Shown: positions 23,646 to 35,234, numbered from the stretch's first letter. The stretch: DNA of 64,000 bases from Stenocarpella maydis (GCA_002270565.1 NQMI01000062.1:62001-126000), one strand, 5' to 3'. A program made the numbers and translations. The notes: generated by a model not told the origin, from the letters alone.

Positions 23646-24090
23646 TGTAATAATTAGAGGGCTTCTGAGTATATTAAACCTAAAAGATTAAGGGTTTATA
23701 TTTGGAATATATTATTAGGCGGTTATTGAGTAATATTGTTAACTAATAATAATTACTAGCTATAAGGCTATCTAATACTAGGATTGAATACTTAGATTAA
23801 TGATTGAAGAGTCTGTACTATAAGAGCTATCTACTGTGGTGATGATTATATCCGTATATATGTTCCGACTCTTTAGTAGCTTGATAGAATTAATAGTAAT
23901 GCTATCAACTAGGTGTTGCTTGATGGAGTTGATATAGATCCCATTGATTCTGGTGGGTCCCTAACCCTAACCCTGATAAGGTGGCGTTACTAATTGGATC
24001 AGGTGGGACGACCGTTTCGGGAGCCGGTTTCCGACCTGCGGGGTTGTCTTCTGCGGTAGTCAGCCGCCAATCGCCTGGTGGTTTATAACA
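23646..24090 (-). repeat. Ty3/gypsy 5' LTR, minus orientation
   Basis: Read on the minus strand it starts TGTTATAAACCACC and ends ATTACA over 445 bp. It includes two and a half telomere-like CCCTAA units near 23970. It marks the right boundary of the 20-kb retrotransposon nest. Confidence 0.75.
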
Positions 24091-24636
24091 CTATATTGAA
24101 ATATTGCCCTATTGGATTATATGCAATCCTATTAGTCTAGGCTGCCTAACTAAGCCAGGGGCTTAGCAGGGGAAGAGGCTACTTTTCCTGTTCATACGAA
24201 ACACCCCGCTTCCCCCAGATAGTTAGTTAGAAGCAAGCAATTACAGACCCATCAAACAAGAATCCCACGTACGTATATACTATCGCCATATAGCAAAGGC
24301 CATTCAACATCTTTATTATTATTAAATATATTTTTATATAAAATTATTTAGAGTATTTATTAGGTAAAGAAGTATAGTTAATGCTGCTTATATAGGAGCT
24401 AATTGTATGTCTGTTAATAAAATAAAGAGCTTAACGCCATACCACAGATCCCAGTCGACAAGTTTAAACACATGACAACCGACTTCAATATTGCACATGG
24501 ACGAGATCGTTAAGATTACATAGCTATCATTACGCAATAAGCACTGACGACGTCTGCTGTTTGTGCCAGCGGTCCCGCTTTTGCCCAACGCCCAACACTC
24601 CGCGCGCCCCGTGGGGGGATGGTAAGTTTTGCTTTT
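24091..24636. other. Intergenic, 3' flank of WD40-like gene
   Basis: GC content rises from AT-rich to normal. It contains a CCCAACGCCCAACACTCCG patch at about 24588-24606, possibly a worn transposon end. No gene is supported. Confidence 0.4.
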
Positions 24637-27278
24637 TTAAAAATAATGGGTATCCTGCTGCAAAGACTTTTCTCGACCAATCCCCATGCCCTCCCTGATG
24701 TCGTAGACCCCAACGCCGCCGTCAATGTCACCCACAAACAGCTTGCTGCCGTCGCCCGAGAAGGCAAGCTCCGTCACCCTGCCCAGGTCCCCACCGAGCT
24801 GCTCCAGCCCCGCCGCCGCCCGCCGCCGGCCGACTGCTGGGGCAGCTCGCCGCCCGCCTCGGACGACCGCCCGCTCCGCCTGCTCGAGACGGACCGCCCG
24901 TCCCACGAGGAGCCGCCGCCGCCGCCACCCCTGCTGCTGGGACCCTCGCCAGCGCCGCCGGACATGCGCCACAGCTCGCGGCCGCTCATCGCGTCTAGGA
25001 CGGCGAGCGTGCCACCGCCCTGCCTCTGCACCGACCCGGGGTCGCAGTACGCCACGAAGCGGCAGTCCGGGCTGACACAGTTGATCGCGTCGGGGATCTT
25101 GTACGTCGTCGTCTTGTCGGTCGAGAAGTCCCACACCAGGACCACCCTCTCCGTCACCACCACGGGTTCCACCTGCCACATGCCCGGCCGCCCGATCGTC
25201 CTGAACTTGGCCGGGATCCACACAGACACGGCCACACTGCCATACGTCACCAGGCTCAGTGCCAGCGAGTTCTCGAGCTCCGGATGCTTCTTGCGGTCCG
25301 GCATGAGGAACTTGTACGGCCTGTGCGCCGGGCCGGAGCCGCCGTCCGAGCCGCCATCGTCGAGCCGCCACGCCATCAGGAGGGCGGCGTGCTCGGGCGG
25401 CGGGCAGTTGGGGCGCGGGGGCCGGGGACCCGCCGCGGCGACCAGGAGGGGCCCTGTCGCGGAGTAGGCCAGCTCGGGCAGCTTGGGGAGGAATGGGAGG
25501 CCTGCCTTGCGGAGCTCGATGGAGCGGGGCTTGCCGAAGGGCTTCTTGGACGACGGGGGCGACGAGGGGAAGAGGTCGATAGTGTCCTTCTCCTCGCGGT
25601 ACGCGGCGAGCGGGTAGCACTCGTACTGGGCCTGCCGCGCGTACGCCCACCTGTACGCGTCGCTGATGCTCTGCACCTTCTTGCGCAAGGCCCAGTTGTG
25701 GATCTCGAGGGTGTGCCCGAAGCCCGAGGTGATGACGACCAGGTTGAGAGTCTCGGAGAGGATGGCGTGGGAGCGGATGAAGTTCTCGCGGGACCGAGGC
25801 TGCGCCTGCACGTTTGACGAGACCTTGATGCTGGTGATGAGCTCGTAGCCCGAGGTGAGGCCCCACAGGTTGACCTGGGTCTTGCCGTGGCGGCTTGCCA
25901 GCACGGTCGACGTGGGCGAGGTGTCGATAGAGTAGACTCCGTGGGCGCCATCTTTGTCACTTGGCTCCAACCGCCGGACTGGGACGATCTCAAACCCGGG
26001 CGAGTCCTCGGAAAGGGCGGAGACTGCGGTCTTGGGGCTGGCCAGGGGCGGCTCATACGCATAGGAGCTCGACCTGATGGGTGGCTTGACGAAGGAGGAG
26101 GCCGTCGACAACCGGTTCGTCGCTGCCTCGCTCAACGACGAGAACTTGGAGTCGCGGTTCAGGTCATAAGTTGTCTCTGACGTAGCTCTCGACCTCGCCT
26201 TGGTGGGGATGCTGGGTGGTGCCTGGGCCGTTGATGTCGAGAAACCTTTGCGTCTGTACGGAGACTTGGGTGGTGGTAGGGGCGGCAGGCTTTTGGTAGG
26301 TGGAGGCGATGGGAAGAGGCTATAGCCTTGCGAAGGACGGACGTCGGTCACCGAAGGGTTTTTCACGGTGAGCTGAAGAGGGGATGGTTTCCATCTTCGA
26401 GAGCCCTGGCCTGGGCCGTCTGATTGGTTCTCGTCAGGGACGGTCCTGGTAGGTGAATGGGTCGAGATCTCGGAAATTGACTGAAGCTCGGAACTTGCTG
26501 AAGAATAGGGTCTTATCTCTACCCGGTCGATAGAATCCGAAGACCTTCTCCTAAATGAGGTCATCATGGTCTGGAGGGAAGGCGTTGGCTGTGAGAAGTG
26601 GTCCGCGGTAGACGGCGTGCCGGGCGTGGCAGCCGGTGAGTCTCGGACTGTTGCTACATAATTCTCAACCTCGTCAAGACAGTGGGCAAGCACTGCGTCC
26701 AGACGAGCGACTCGCAGGCCACTTGGGGTGAGGTGCTTTCGCACATATTCAACATCGGCCAAGGTTTGCTGGCTCAGGTTCCTGTTGTGGTTTTCAGCAA
26801 ACGGCAACTCGTGCGATGACAAACGGCGGCCCCGTCAAACAGTGACGGGTTCTGCTTGTAGGCGGCGACGCCGAGGGGTAATAACTTACTGAGAAATGGC
26901 TTCGAATGCGAACTGCACGGCCTGGCGGCAAAAGCCCAGGGCCCTGGCCAGTCTCCGGATGTCAACCGGGGCATCAGTGAGGGCCCAGCGACCGCTCCGG
27001 AGTGGGCCATCGCCACACCCGGCAAGGCAAGAGTCGATGCGGGCGCAGATATCGGTACAGCTTCGTGTGACGCCAATCAGCGGGTTACACAGCGTGTCGG
27101 GCGGCGCAATGTGCTGCAGGCGTTCGAAAAAGCCGCGCAAGTCGAAGAGCTCGACGAGGACCGACTCGAGATCGCCGTGGGCGGGTGGCACGTCCCTCAG
27201 AAAGTCGGTGACGATGTAGGCGGTCTGGGTGGCGGCTGCGAGAGCAGCGGTGGTCGCTGCGATCATGGGGCCATCCAT
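24637..27278 (-). CDS. WD40-like repeat protein with fungal N-terminal helical domain; apparent frameshift near the 3' end
   Basis: Exon 1 (27278-26890) encodes an Ala-rich helical N-terminus starting MDGPMIAATTAALAA. This resembles the fungal N-terminal domain found before NACHT or repeat domains (the PigL_N-like family). A second ATG 11 codons upstream (27311) is possible. A 108-bp intron (GTAAGT at 26889, acceptor CAG at 26784-26782) joins in frame to exon 2 at 26781. Exon 2 gives a Ser/Pro-rich, probably disordered middle, then WD40-like blades (VNLWGLTSGYEL, LVWDFSTDK, LAVLDAMSGRELW). The frame stops at 24774. The last blade (VTELAFSGDGSKLFVGD, VGVYDIR) is open only in another frame that ends at 24637. 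The switch lies in the GC-rich tract at about 24785-24850; no good intron explains it, so it is either a sequencing indel or a real mutation. WD40 domains are scaffolds; the partner is unknown. Confidence 0.75.
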
Positions 27279-27594
27279 TCGGTACCTGGACTGGCCGGTA
27301 TCGACATACATTTAATTGGTCAATTGGTGGATTGGTCGAATTGGTACCGTGGGCAAGTAAGTAAGTACAGCTTGCTCGTGGGCTGCTTTCGCAGCTTGCT
27401 GGAGAAGAGGCAATGGAAGGAATGGAACAGTCTCAGGACGGGTGGAAAGTTGGCGAACACAGGTAGGCTCGGTTCCGGTCCGGTGAGATGAGATGAGATC
27501 AGATCAGTCGACAGGGCTTCGGTTCAGCTCAGCTCGGTCGGGCCAGACAAAGGTACAGTTTCGGCCCAGTCCAGATCAGATGAAGGAGCGTTTT

Positions 27595-27632
<38 letters not shown>

Positions 27633-29330
27633 GCCGTGGGTGGGTGTGATGTCTGGGGTGGCAGGGTGGCAGACGTCGTCGGACCAGGAGTTTGTTAGTG
27701 GCATCAGGCCGGGAATTGCCGACCTGGTGAGACAGCATCAGTGTCGAGGTCGAGGTCGAGGTCGAGCTCCAGGACGGGCTGGACGGGTGGGGAGGCTGGT
27801 GCCGTGTACTTTGGTGGTCGCACGAGGCAGCGACGAGTGGATATTTGGATCGCCGCGGGTCATCTCAGAGGGCTGGCAAAGAGAGTTGGCGGGCTGGCGG
27901 GCTGGCAGCTGGCAGGCAGCCTTGGAGAAAAGGAAGCGTCGAAGACCCAAGGGATGCTTTTGTCACAGCCGCTCCCGCAGCAGGGTGAGACATTTGATGG
28001 GCGGGACGGGCAGGGCAGCCTGTGACGAGGGACCCGCCAGCGGCATGGCATGCAGGGTCAGATGCAATGCAGACAGACAATACATAGTAAATCCGTCAGT
28101 CAGTTGTCAGTCAGTCGGTCCTCGTGTCTCTGATCCGGCGGTCGTGTCCGAGGCAGGATTGTCCCTGCAGCAGCTGTGCCGGGCACACTAGTCGAGTACC
28201 CAGGTACCCTACTTACTTAAGTTGAGTATGACTGGTCCCAAAAGAGGCCTGCATTAGCGATGTCTGGGGAAATTTGGGGTCCTATTGGGGCTCGGATGGG
28301 GCCTGTTTTCCCCTCCACGCCTCGTCAAGCGCTTTCCTTCTCTTGTGGGCCCACCTGTGGGCATTTTTCCCTTCAAGTGCTCGGCTTTGTGGGGTGGCTC
28401 TGGTGTGTGTCAAGGTTTCCCGGGGGGAAATGATCAGATTGACCAGCCCCTCACCCACCAATCGCCATGGTCCCGAGCTGCTGGAGCCATGCATTGGTCG
28501 CCTGCCTGGCTGATCCCGCATGCCACCGCCTCCTCTTTTGTTGGGCCCCACGAGCTTCTTCTTTTCTCTCTTCGCCTGTCGTCATCGTCGGGGTCCTCGG
28601 CAATGACCTACGCCCACGCCCACGCGTACATCCTCGCCCATAGACAGATACCCATCAACACCCGTCGCACCGTGTCGGGCACCAGTCGCGTTAAGACGAT
28701 GAGCTGGGCAACGCCAGGGAGAAGCCAGCCCCTTACCTTGGCATCGAGGACCAACAATAGGCGATTCCATCCTTAGCGGCCTTGGTCCCTGCTCCAACGA
28801 GCTTAGCAAACCCGCCCGTCCTGCCCTGGCCGCGCGCTCCTCAGACTACCGTGATGCATACATCAATCGGCTAGCATCAACAAGTAATAGGTTGTCGCCA
28901 ACCGCAGGATCAAGCGATGCATTGCACTAACAAGTAGGCCAAGCCAGCTGACCAGTCGCCTCAGGTCGGCAAATAGCATCAGTCACCTGCCCACCAGCCC
29001 GTCATCACAGGGGAACCCCATCATCTTGCACGCCCGGCGCCGTTGAGCCTGTCCCGACCCCATCAGCCAGTCAGCCAGCCAGCCTATGTGTACTCCGTTA
29101 GGGCCAGAAGGGCAACGGAGGCCAGTCAGCCAGTGTAGTGTAGGCCCCTGCAAAGTGGCCTCCTCGCCAAGCCCGCTACTGCAGCTAAGCGAGAAGTACT
29201 CGTCAAGGGCCCATATCACCACCGCCTTCCCATCGTGGATATCACGTGTGGTGGTCCGTGGTGTTTTCGTGGCTGAGGACTTGCTGGCTAGTGGTACTGA
29301 TATCAAACGTTAGCGGTAGTTAGATTGCCA
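27279..29330. other. Long GC-rich intergenic region with microsatellites
   Basis: The 2-kb upstream region of the WD40-like gene. It contains a (TG)15 run at 27601-27631, a GTCGAG-type hexamer repeat at about 27741-27766, and CAGTCAGT/CAGCCAGC-type short repeats near 28095-28115 and 29060-29085. Several frames of 60-230 codons are open on both strands, but they are low-complexity, mutually overlapping and without recognisable domains, so I do not call them genes. It may hold a long 5' leader. Confidence 0.45.
27601..27631. repeat. (TG)n microsatellite
   Basis: Fifteen uninterrupted TG units upstream of the WD40-like gene. Confidence 0.95.
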
Positions 29331-30330
29331 GCTTCAGTAAGGATAAATTACAGCAAGTACAGCCTACTATTAGTACAGTTATAACAATACAAATAGACAT
29401 TTATATATTATATTTCAATATATGAAATTATAATAATATAGTTTAGTAATAAGTAAATTATATTTATAAGTAAATTAATTTTATAATATCTACTGATATT
29501 AATTAACTTTAATACCTACCTAAGCTAAATAATTAATATAAGTTAATACTAATTAATACTAACTATGCTTAATTACTTATTTCTAATTAATTATACTAAT
29601 TTAAAATCATTAATAAGGCTATATTATTAATCTAAATAAGCTAACTTTTCATAAAAAAATTAGACTTTATATAACATTAATACTAACTTTACTTATAAAG
29701 TCTTAGTTTATTATAAACTATTAATATGTAATGTAGGATACCATAAAGTAACAAGGACTAAGAAGTAGCAATCTTGCTTTTCTATATAAAAAACGTCTAT
29801 ACATACCATGCTAAAACCCTTAAAATAGGCCTAAAATAAACTATATTTTTGAGGTTTGATTATAAGTATATAAATAAGCCATAGTATTTTTTTCTTAAAT
29901 CATAGACTTTTTTGCTTAATTATTTAAGAAATTTAATTTTAAACTCTTATAATTTTAGTTTTCTAATATAACTTATATAATAAAATTCTAAAATTCTTAA
30001 TAAAATAGTAACTAAAGTATAAAACTTAAACTACCCTGAAATTTGTATCCATTTTAGGCTTAGTTTAAGGATTTTAGTAGGGTTAGTACAGACATCTTTT
30101 GTATAGAAAATCAGGGTGGCCATATGTGGTAATTAGCTACTTTCTGATAAATCACGTTAGAGGTATTAAAAGCTAAGTAATTTACTTAAACTATTTAGCT
30201 AATTAATATATTTCTAGGTAATTAATAAACTATATTATTCTTTTTTATTAAAGTACCTTTATAATCAAGAATCTTAATAAATAAACTTTTTGTTAAATAG
30301 TACTATAATTAATAAATACTGGTTACTAAG
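29331..30330. repeat. AT-rich dispersed repeat, RIP-like
   Basis: Very AT-rich. It shares words such as AATACTAATTAATACTAACTATGCTTAATTA and the AAGTAACAAGGACTAAGAAGTAGC-like patch near 29746 with the ends of the large inverted-repeat element at 49521-57699 and with 45720-45960. It is probably a fragment of that family. No reading frame survives. Confidence 0.45.
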
Positions 30331-30404
30331 CAGAAGAAGAGAAAGGTAGGGGAGGGCGTTGCTATAGTATAGTTGAAAGCATAAAGTAGCATCTGGGCCA
30401 CTTT

Positions 30405-30530
30405 ATTTAGGCCCTCTTCGTTTCGTCTAGGCCCTCTTTATCTAGGCCCTCTTTGTTAGTCCCCTTTGCCGTCCCCTTTGCCGCCCTCTTCGCCGGGGCC
30501 TCTTTGCTGTGGCCCCTTTGTCGTGGCTTA
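30405..30530. repeat. Imperfect CCCTCTTTG-type tandem repeat
   Basis: About seven imperfect units built on GGCCCTCTTTGT, alternating with GTCCCCTTTGCC. Two copies of GGGCATATAGAGG follow downstream (about 30707-30746). This GC-rich patch sits between AT-rich sequence and the MFS pseudogene and could be part of an LTR or a regulatory leader. No coding content. Confidence 0.5.
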
Positions 30531-31230
30531 AGGTAAGCTTTGATCTACGTCCTGCTCCGCTGATCCCTTGGCCGCTAGAGATTGATGATTAGTCTAGGGC
30601 TGGTAATTAAACTAGCGGCCCACGGTCTATTTAATTTGCATGCTGATTGGTCCGTGGAGAACCCTAAACTGGAGGGCTGGGGGCCGGGGAAGGAGGCCCT
30701 GCCTTTGGGCATATAGAGGTTCCTCCTCTGGGCATATAGAGGGTCCTTGCGGAAGCTAAAGGGGGTATACTAAAGGAGCAAGTAAAGCAAGTAAAGCAGG
30801 TAATAAAGGTAAACCGCTTTTACACCTAAGTAGCTAAGCTATAGTACCTAGGTACTTACATAAATAGCTCTTAGGGCCCCGGGAGGGGCTTTCCACCTGT
30901 TATGTTGATGATAGCGTAGGAACTTCTACAAAATGTAAGAAAACTGTATACATGTTTTCTGGTGGCATGCCTTGCCCAGGGGACCAGAACTGTAGATCAA
31001 TCAATGTAGTGGACCAATGCTTTGCGTGCTGTATCATCGTCAGCCTCCTCGTCGAGATTAAGTATTCCTGCTGCAACAGGAAACCAAATCTTGTTGTCAT
31101 CATCCACTAGTCTGCCGGTCGCGACGTTTTCACCGCAGAGGGCTGGAGTTAGTCAGGGGCCATGCAAACCATCTTATTTCAAACCACAGTCTCGGAGGAT
31201 TAGGTAAGTTAGAGGAGACCCGAAGTTTGA
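30531..31230. other. Intergenic, unassigned
   Basis: Includes AAGCAAGTAAAGCAGGTAA-type short direct repeats near 30780-30805 and small unsupported ORFs. The first in-frame block of the downstream MFS-like pseudogene begins after a TGA at 31228. Confidence 0.35.
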
Positions 31231-32020
31231 GATGATGGAACCGGGGACACATATCTCACCGGCATCACGAGCAGTCCGGTCAACTTTACAACTGCTCCCG
31301 CATCATATTTCACAAAGACACCTTCTTGTTTCTCTGGGGCCATGGCTCATCCTACACTGTCGAATGCAGCTTTGTTGCAGCAGTGCCAGACATATTCAAG
31401 TCCATCTAATGGCTGGAACGAATGGCAGACTGGCTTTGCACATTTACCCCGAGGGACTGGTGTCATTCTTGGCAGCTATTTCACTGGTAAGCTCCTGGAC
31501 CAGAACTACAGGGCAGTGGCTTGATGAATTGGCAGAGGCGACTATAAGAAGGCGTTAGGTGGAAATTTGCTCGATTTCCCCACCGAGAAGTCAAGAAACG
31601 GAGGCAGCTTTGCTGGGCCTCCTGGTCTCCAAGGTGACCATGACGGGGATACAGTTGGGCACTGCATCAACATGCACACCAACCTGTGGTTCTTGTTCTG
31701 CAATTTATGCAGGGCTTCTGGGACACGTACTTCTACACGATGTACAGTGCGATGCTGGTCGACGTCTTCCTACGGAGCCCAGCACCACCGCTGCAACAAT
31801 GGGCGTGATGAGTTGATGTGCAATGGCGGTGACAGCTGTGGCAATACTGCAGCCATTGCTGGATGCCGCGGGGAGAGGGTGTGGTATTTTTGTGAAGGTA
31901 TGGGATGGAGAGAGAGAGACTGGGTGTCGCTCACCGCTAGAAATTTCTCCCCTGGGAGTTGTTCCTCCAGAAATAACGGGATATACTGTCTGGTTCTGGA
32001 TTGCGATAGGCTTCTAATTC
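31231..32020 (+). pseudogene. Decayed MFS transporter gene
   Basis: Pieces of a major facilitator protein are readable but spread over all three frames. One frame (31231-31524) includes NGWNEWQTGFAHLPRG and GVILGSYFTGKLLDQNYR, typical of the TM-loop with GKLLDRxYR in fungal multidrug-type MFS proteins. It stops at a TGA. A second piece near 31566 reads LLDFPTEKSR, matching the LDFPIEKAR loop. About 31690-31785 reads VLVLQFMQGFWDTYFYTMYSA in one frame. About 31775-31870 reads PTEPSTTAATMGVM, then AVAILQPLLDAAGRG, in another. At least three frameshifts and several stops separate these. GC content is normal and changes are not C-to-T biased by eye, so decay looks like ordinary indel erosion. Ancestral substrate unknown. 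Confidence 0.65.
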
Positions 32021-33326
32021 ACCGCTGCAGCCTCTGGAGGCATGTCCGTGGGTTGGAGACAGGGGGCAGTGGAAACGGTCGTTTTGTCCTAGACACACTG
32101 GGCTCCTGAATCCGGATGCACGTAGGATGTTGCAGGAACCAACGCCTCGGCCTGATCGGTCAATATCCAGCTATCAGGGAGAAGGGGCTGCGTACATATT
32201 TAAAGAGATTGGTTGGCCTTGGAAAAGAATTCTCGCAAAATCTTCGTTCACGTCCAATGCCAGTAAAGTCGCGCTCTTCTAAAAATGGTCACATTACATA
32301 GATAAACCTGAAGTTGCGCCATGCTTGTTCCAGTACACTAGTGTACTGCCTGGGCGCGTGACAAAATATGGTTCCAGCCCCCACAGGTTCGTCTGCGATG
32401 CCACTCACTGGCACCTCCACGCGACAACTAAACAACTACCGCAGGACGGCTTCGAAAACAGACTCATCAGCGTGTCAGTGCAGACAATAAATATAAAAAT
32501 ATAATTAATATTTGCTACCATTGCTACCAATATGTTTGCGAACCGTCGAGCACCAGAGCTGTTCCGCTCGTCCGTTAATGCACCGAAGTCGGCAGCCAGG
32601 ACATGCCGCTCGCTCGCTCGCGGGAGGACCAAGAGACCCACACACACCTGCCAGTGTCACTTGTCAGTTTGTGCTGCACGAGGACAGTGAGCTCAAGGAA
32701 CCGGCAAAATGCCGCATCCGTGGGCACTTGACAACGTTGAGAATGTTAGCAGAGGCGGAGCACAAGAAAGGTTTTCAGTGGCTGTCTATTGTTCCATCTC
32801 TAGCAGTACTGACTGGAGCTCTTGCATCGCATTATTACTACACAGTAGTACTTAGGAGGCATGTCAAGTCGGGTCGCTGTCGCTATATTTAGCGTAACTC
32901 GGGACAGGAAGACGGAACCTTCCAGACATTCACATGTTACTGAACCTCAGGACCCACCATCCCTCGTGGCCGCCCCAGTCTCTCGGAATCCCCTGTGGCT
33001 CCCTCATTTCTCCGAAGTCAACGAGGCCTTTCCGGGCCGCCCAGGCTTGTCATCCTTTTTTTTTTTCTTTTCGATCTGACAACAAAACCACAAGTGACTC
33101 CCTGCACACAACCCGGGACACCAAAACTTATACCTTTTAACACACTTCATTCCCTTACTTTCCCAATACACTAGAGTAATCCAACAAGGTTCGTATCGCT
33201 TCTGCCCGGACCGTTTGCTCAAGCTGACACGAGCCGAAGTCCGGTAATCAGCCGCCAACAAGAAATTCCCTCGGCAACTGTCGAAGCCTTCCCCACCCCT
33301 CCAACCATCGACACGTGCCCCTCAAG
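32021..33326. other. Intergenic, no supported gene
   Basis: Several overlapping frames of 60-126 codons on both strands, none with a recognisable domain. A pyrimidine-rich tract with a 10-T run lies at about 33053-33072, plus CTTTCC/CAACC-rich leader-like sequence just before the next gene's ATG, consistent with its promoter and 5' UTR. Confidence 0.4.
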
Positions 33327-33575
33327 ATGGCAATCATCACGAGAGCCGTCTCGATAACGAACTTTGTTGTGGCCAGCAGCGCGCTGTGCTTCCAGGTCTT
33401 CGTCCTCTACCCATGGCACAAAGAACTCGACGAGAACTTCGAGAAACTGAAGAGGGAGCACCTCCGAGTCCTGGACAACATCAAGACCCTGACAGAATCA
33501 GACGCCGCGAGGGAAAGGGCCATTGGCGCATCCGTCACGAGGCAGAAGACTCTCCGCGAATATCTCGGAATCTGA
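33327..33575 (+). CDS. Small single-pass membrane protein with coiled coil
   Basis: An 82-residue protein starting at ATG 33327, which has a good context (AAG before ATGG). The in-frame GTG four codons upstream is not a plausible start. Residues about 4-27 form one hydrophobic segment with a basic residue before it, then a short YPWHKE motif, then a charged helical region (about 33-60, ENFEKLKREHLRVLDNIKTL) likely to form a coiled coil, and a basic tail. This topology is common in small mitochondrial inner-membrane and assembly proteins of fungi, but I do not recognise the family and assign no function. It is GC-normal, intronless and probably real. Confidence 0.6.
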   Translation: MAIITRAVSITNFVVASSALCFQVFVLYPWHKELDENFEKLKREHLRVLDNIKTLTESDAARERAIGASVTRQKTLREYLGI

Positions 33576-34184
33576 TCAAAGAGGAGGAAGAGTGTCAGTT
33601 TCACGTTATTCTTTTGGAGTTGGGAAGGCGTATGCTGCAACATTTGCGATTCCTCCATTCAGTTCGGCGTTGCACCTCGGCATTATGTGCTTACCCTTGG
33701 TTACCAGTCTCCACGGACTACTGCGTTAGAAGCACTTGCGAAACGTTAGAGACGATGGTTCGCCAGCTTTGAGCCCTTCCGGAGATCTCGGTGCGACATT
33801 ACCATGAAGATATAATATAGAGATACATAGATAAGAAAAAGTGGACTGGATACGAGGGCCCTGGCATGTCGCAATCGCGATACTTGTGAAGGCACGGCTA
33901 CCTGGGCTACACTGTCTTCTCCAGAGAGATTCGGGAGAATCCTGACATTCTGGTGTTTCCTTCTGCCACAGTGTAGCGCCATGAGGCGCCGCCTCGATAG
34001 TGCCCGAGTATCACGTTGAACGAGGGCCGGGCGCATCGATAGTGATTCCTTTTGGTTCCTGGAGTCCCGAGGCAAGTTTCCCATATCAGGATTTCCGAGG
34101 CAGATTACATAAATCCAAACCGTTTCTTTAGTCTGCTGTGTTCCCCTCAATCACAGAATCATTGCATTCGCCGCCGCCATTCCT
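33576..34184. other. Intergenic between two convergent genes
   Basis: 3' flanks of the small membrane-protein gene (plus) and the aldo-keto reductase gene (minus). No motif beyond weak ORFs. Confidence 0.4.
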
Positions 34185-35234
34185 TCACCACTTCGCATCT
34201 TTCTTTAGCATCCCCTCCACAGCCTCTCTCATCCTGTCGCTCAAGGGCCCTTTCCTGGCATCCTTGACATTACTCTCGAGCTGACCTTCTTTCGTTGCCC
34301 CCAAGATAACTGCATCTCCCTCGCCCAGCTTCGAATGCCAGACCAACCATCTGACACTTGCCTCCTGCAGACTCACACTATCCTCTTCACATACCTTTTG
34401 GAGGGCCCTGACAGCATCGTGCATCTTTTGCCTGTCATACTTGTCTGCATAGGCCTTGAATGTGCTGGGACCACGAAAGCGCGTCCGATGAAGCTCGGAC
34501 TCGGCGTTGGTCGCAAAGGTTACCTTGCCAGTCAGGAACCCGCCGGCTAGGGGGCTGTAGGCATAGTACACGCAGTTGTGCTGACGTACAAGCGGGATGA
34601 TTCCAGCCTCGTCCTCCCGCGCGAGTGCGTTATATTCGCCCTGATACACGGTGGGCTTGACGTAGCCTTTCTCATCACAGATGGCGAAGTACTCTGATAG
34701 CTCAGAAAAGGTGTAATTGCAGAGACCCAGCTGTTTCCCAGACTATCAGCCGAAGACCTGGCCATGGAGACATACACAAATCGCTCGGTGCGGAGGAAAA
34801 CGTACACGTTCAAACTTTCCCTCGCGATACTGTTTGTCAAACGCTTTCGCTGTCTCTTGGATTGGTGTATGCTTGTCAGAGGTGTGAGCGTATAGCGTCC
34901 TCACCTTCTTCACATTGAGTAGCTGGAGAGTCCTTTCCAGGCTCGCGGTAATCAGTCCATCCGTCAGCATAGGCCCACGGGCCCAAAGGATTTTGGAATC
35001 GATGATGAAGCCTCTATCGGCGGCCTTGCTCTGTCCTAGCAGTGTCTCAGTGTTCCAGGGGTTTCCAGGGGGGTATGAAGCTGCTGAGTCTAACTCCTGG
35101 AGCCCGAGGGTCTCGAGAGTATCGAGTAGCGAAGAGACCTTCTCTGCTGTGTCCCATGTATAGGTGAAACCTGTCTCTGTTCCACCTATCCCACCAGCAC
35201 CAAAGACAAGTCTGACGGGCATGTTGTTAGGCAT
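34185..35234 (-). CDS. Aldo-keto reductase (AKR7-like), two exons
   Basis: NADPH-dependent carbonyl reductase of the aldo-keto reductase fold. Exon 1 is 35234-34806, a 75-bp intron (GTACGT at 34805, acceptor CAG at 34733-34731) follows, and exon 2 is 34730-34185; the join is phase 0 and gives 324 residues. The catalytic tetrad is visible: Asp49 (ELDSA), Tyr54 (SYPPG), Lys81 (DSKIL) and His117 (YAHTSD). Across the splice the protein reads KFERLGLCNYTFSEL, the GxSN/GLCN strand of the barrel. YQGEYNALARE and ILGATKEGQLESNVKDA, the cofactor-binding end, follow. Length and motifs fit fungal aldehyde reductases of the aflatoxin-aldehyde-reductase type, but nearby genes do not form a biosynthetic cluster, so the substrate is unknown. 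The frame is intact. Confidence 0.9.

Noticed and set aside
24619..25467. Plus-strand frame of 282 codons
   Set aside because: Antisense shadow of the same exon, Pro/Arg/Ser-rich low complexity with no domain.
24637..25866. Long minus-strand frame of 409 codons overlapping the WD40-like gene
   Set aside because: Most of it is the +1 shadow of a GC-rich coding exon, rich in Arg, Ala and Pro. Only its last ~45 codons look real, and they are attached to the WD40-like gene.
27493..28191. Plus-strand frame of 232 codons through the TG microsatellite
   Set aside because: Includes a Cys-Val run translated from (TG)n, has competing frames on both strands and no domain.
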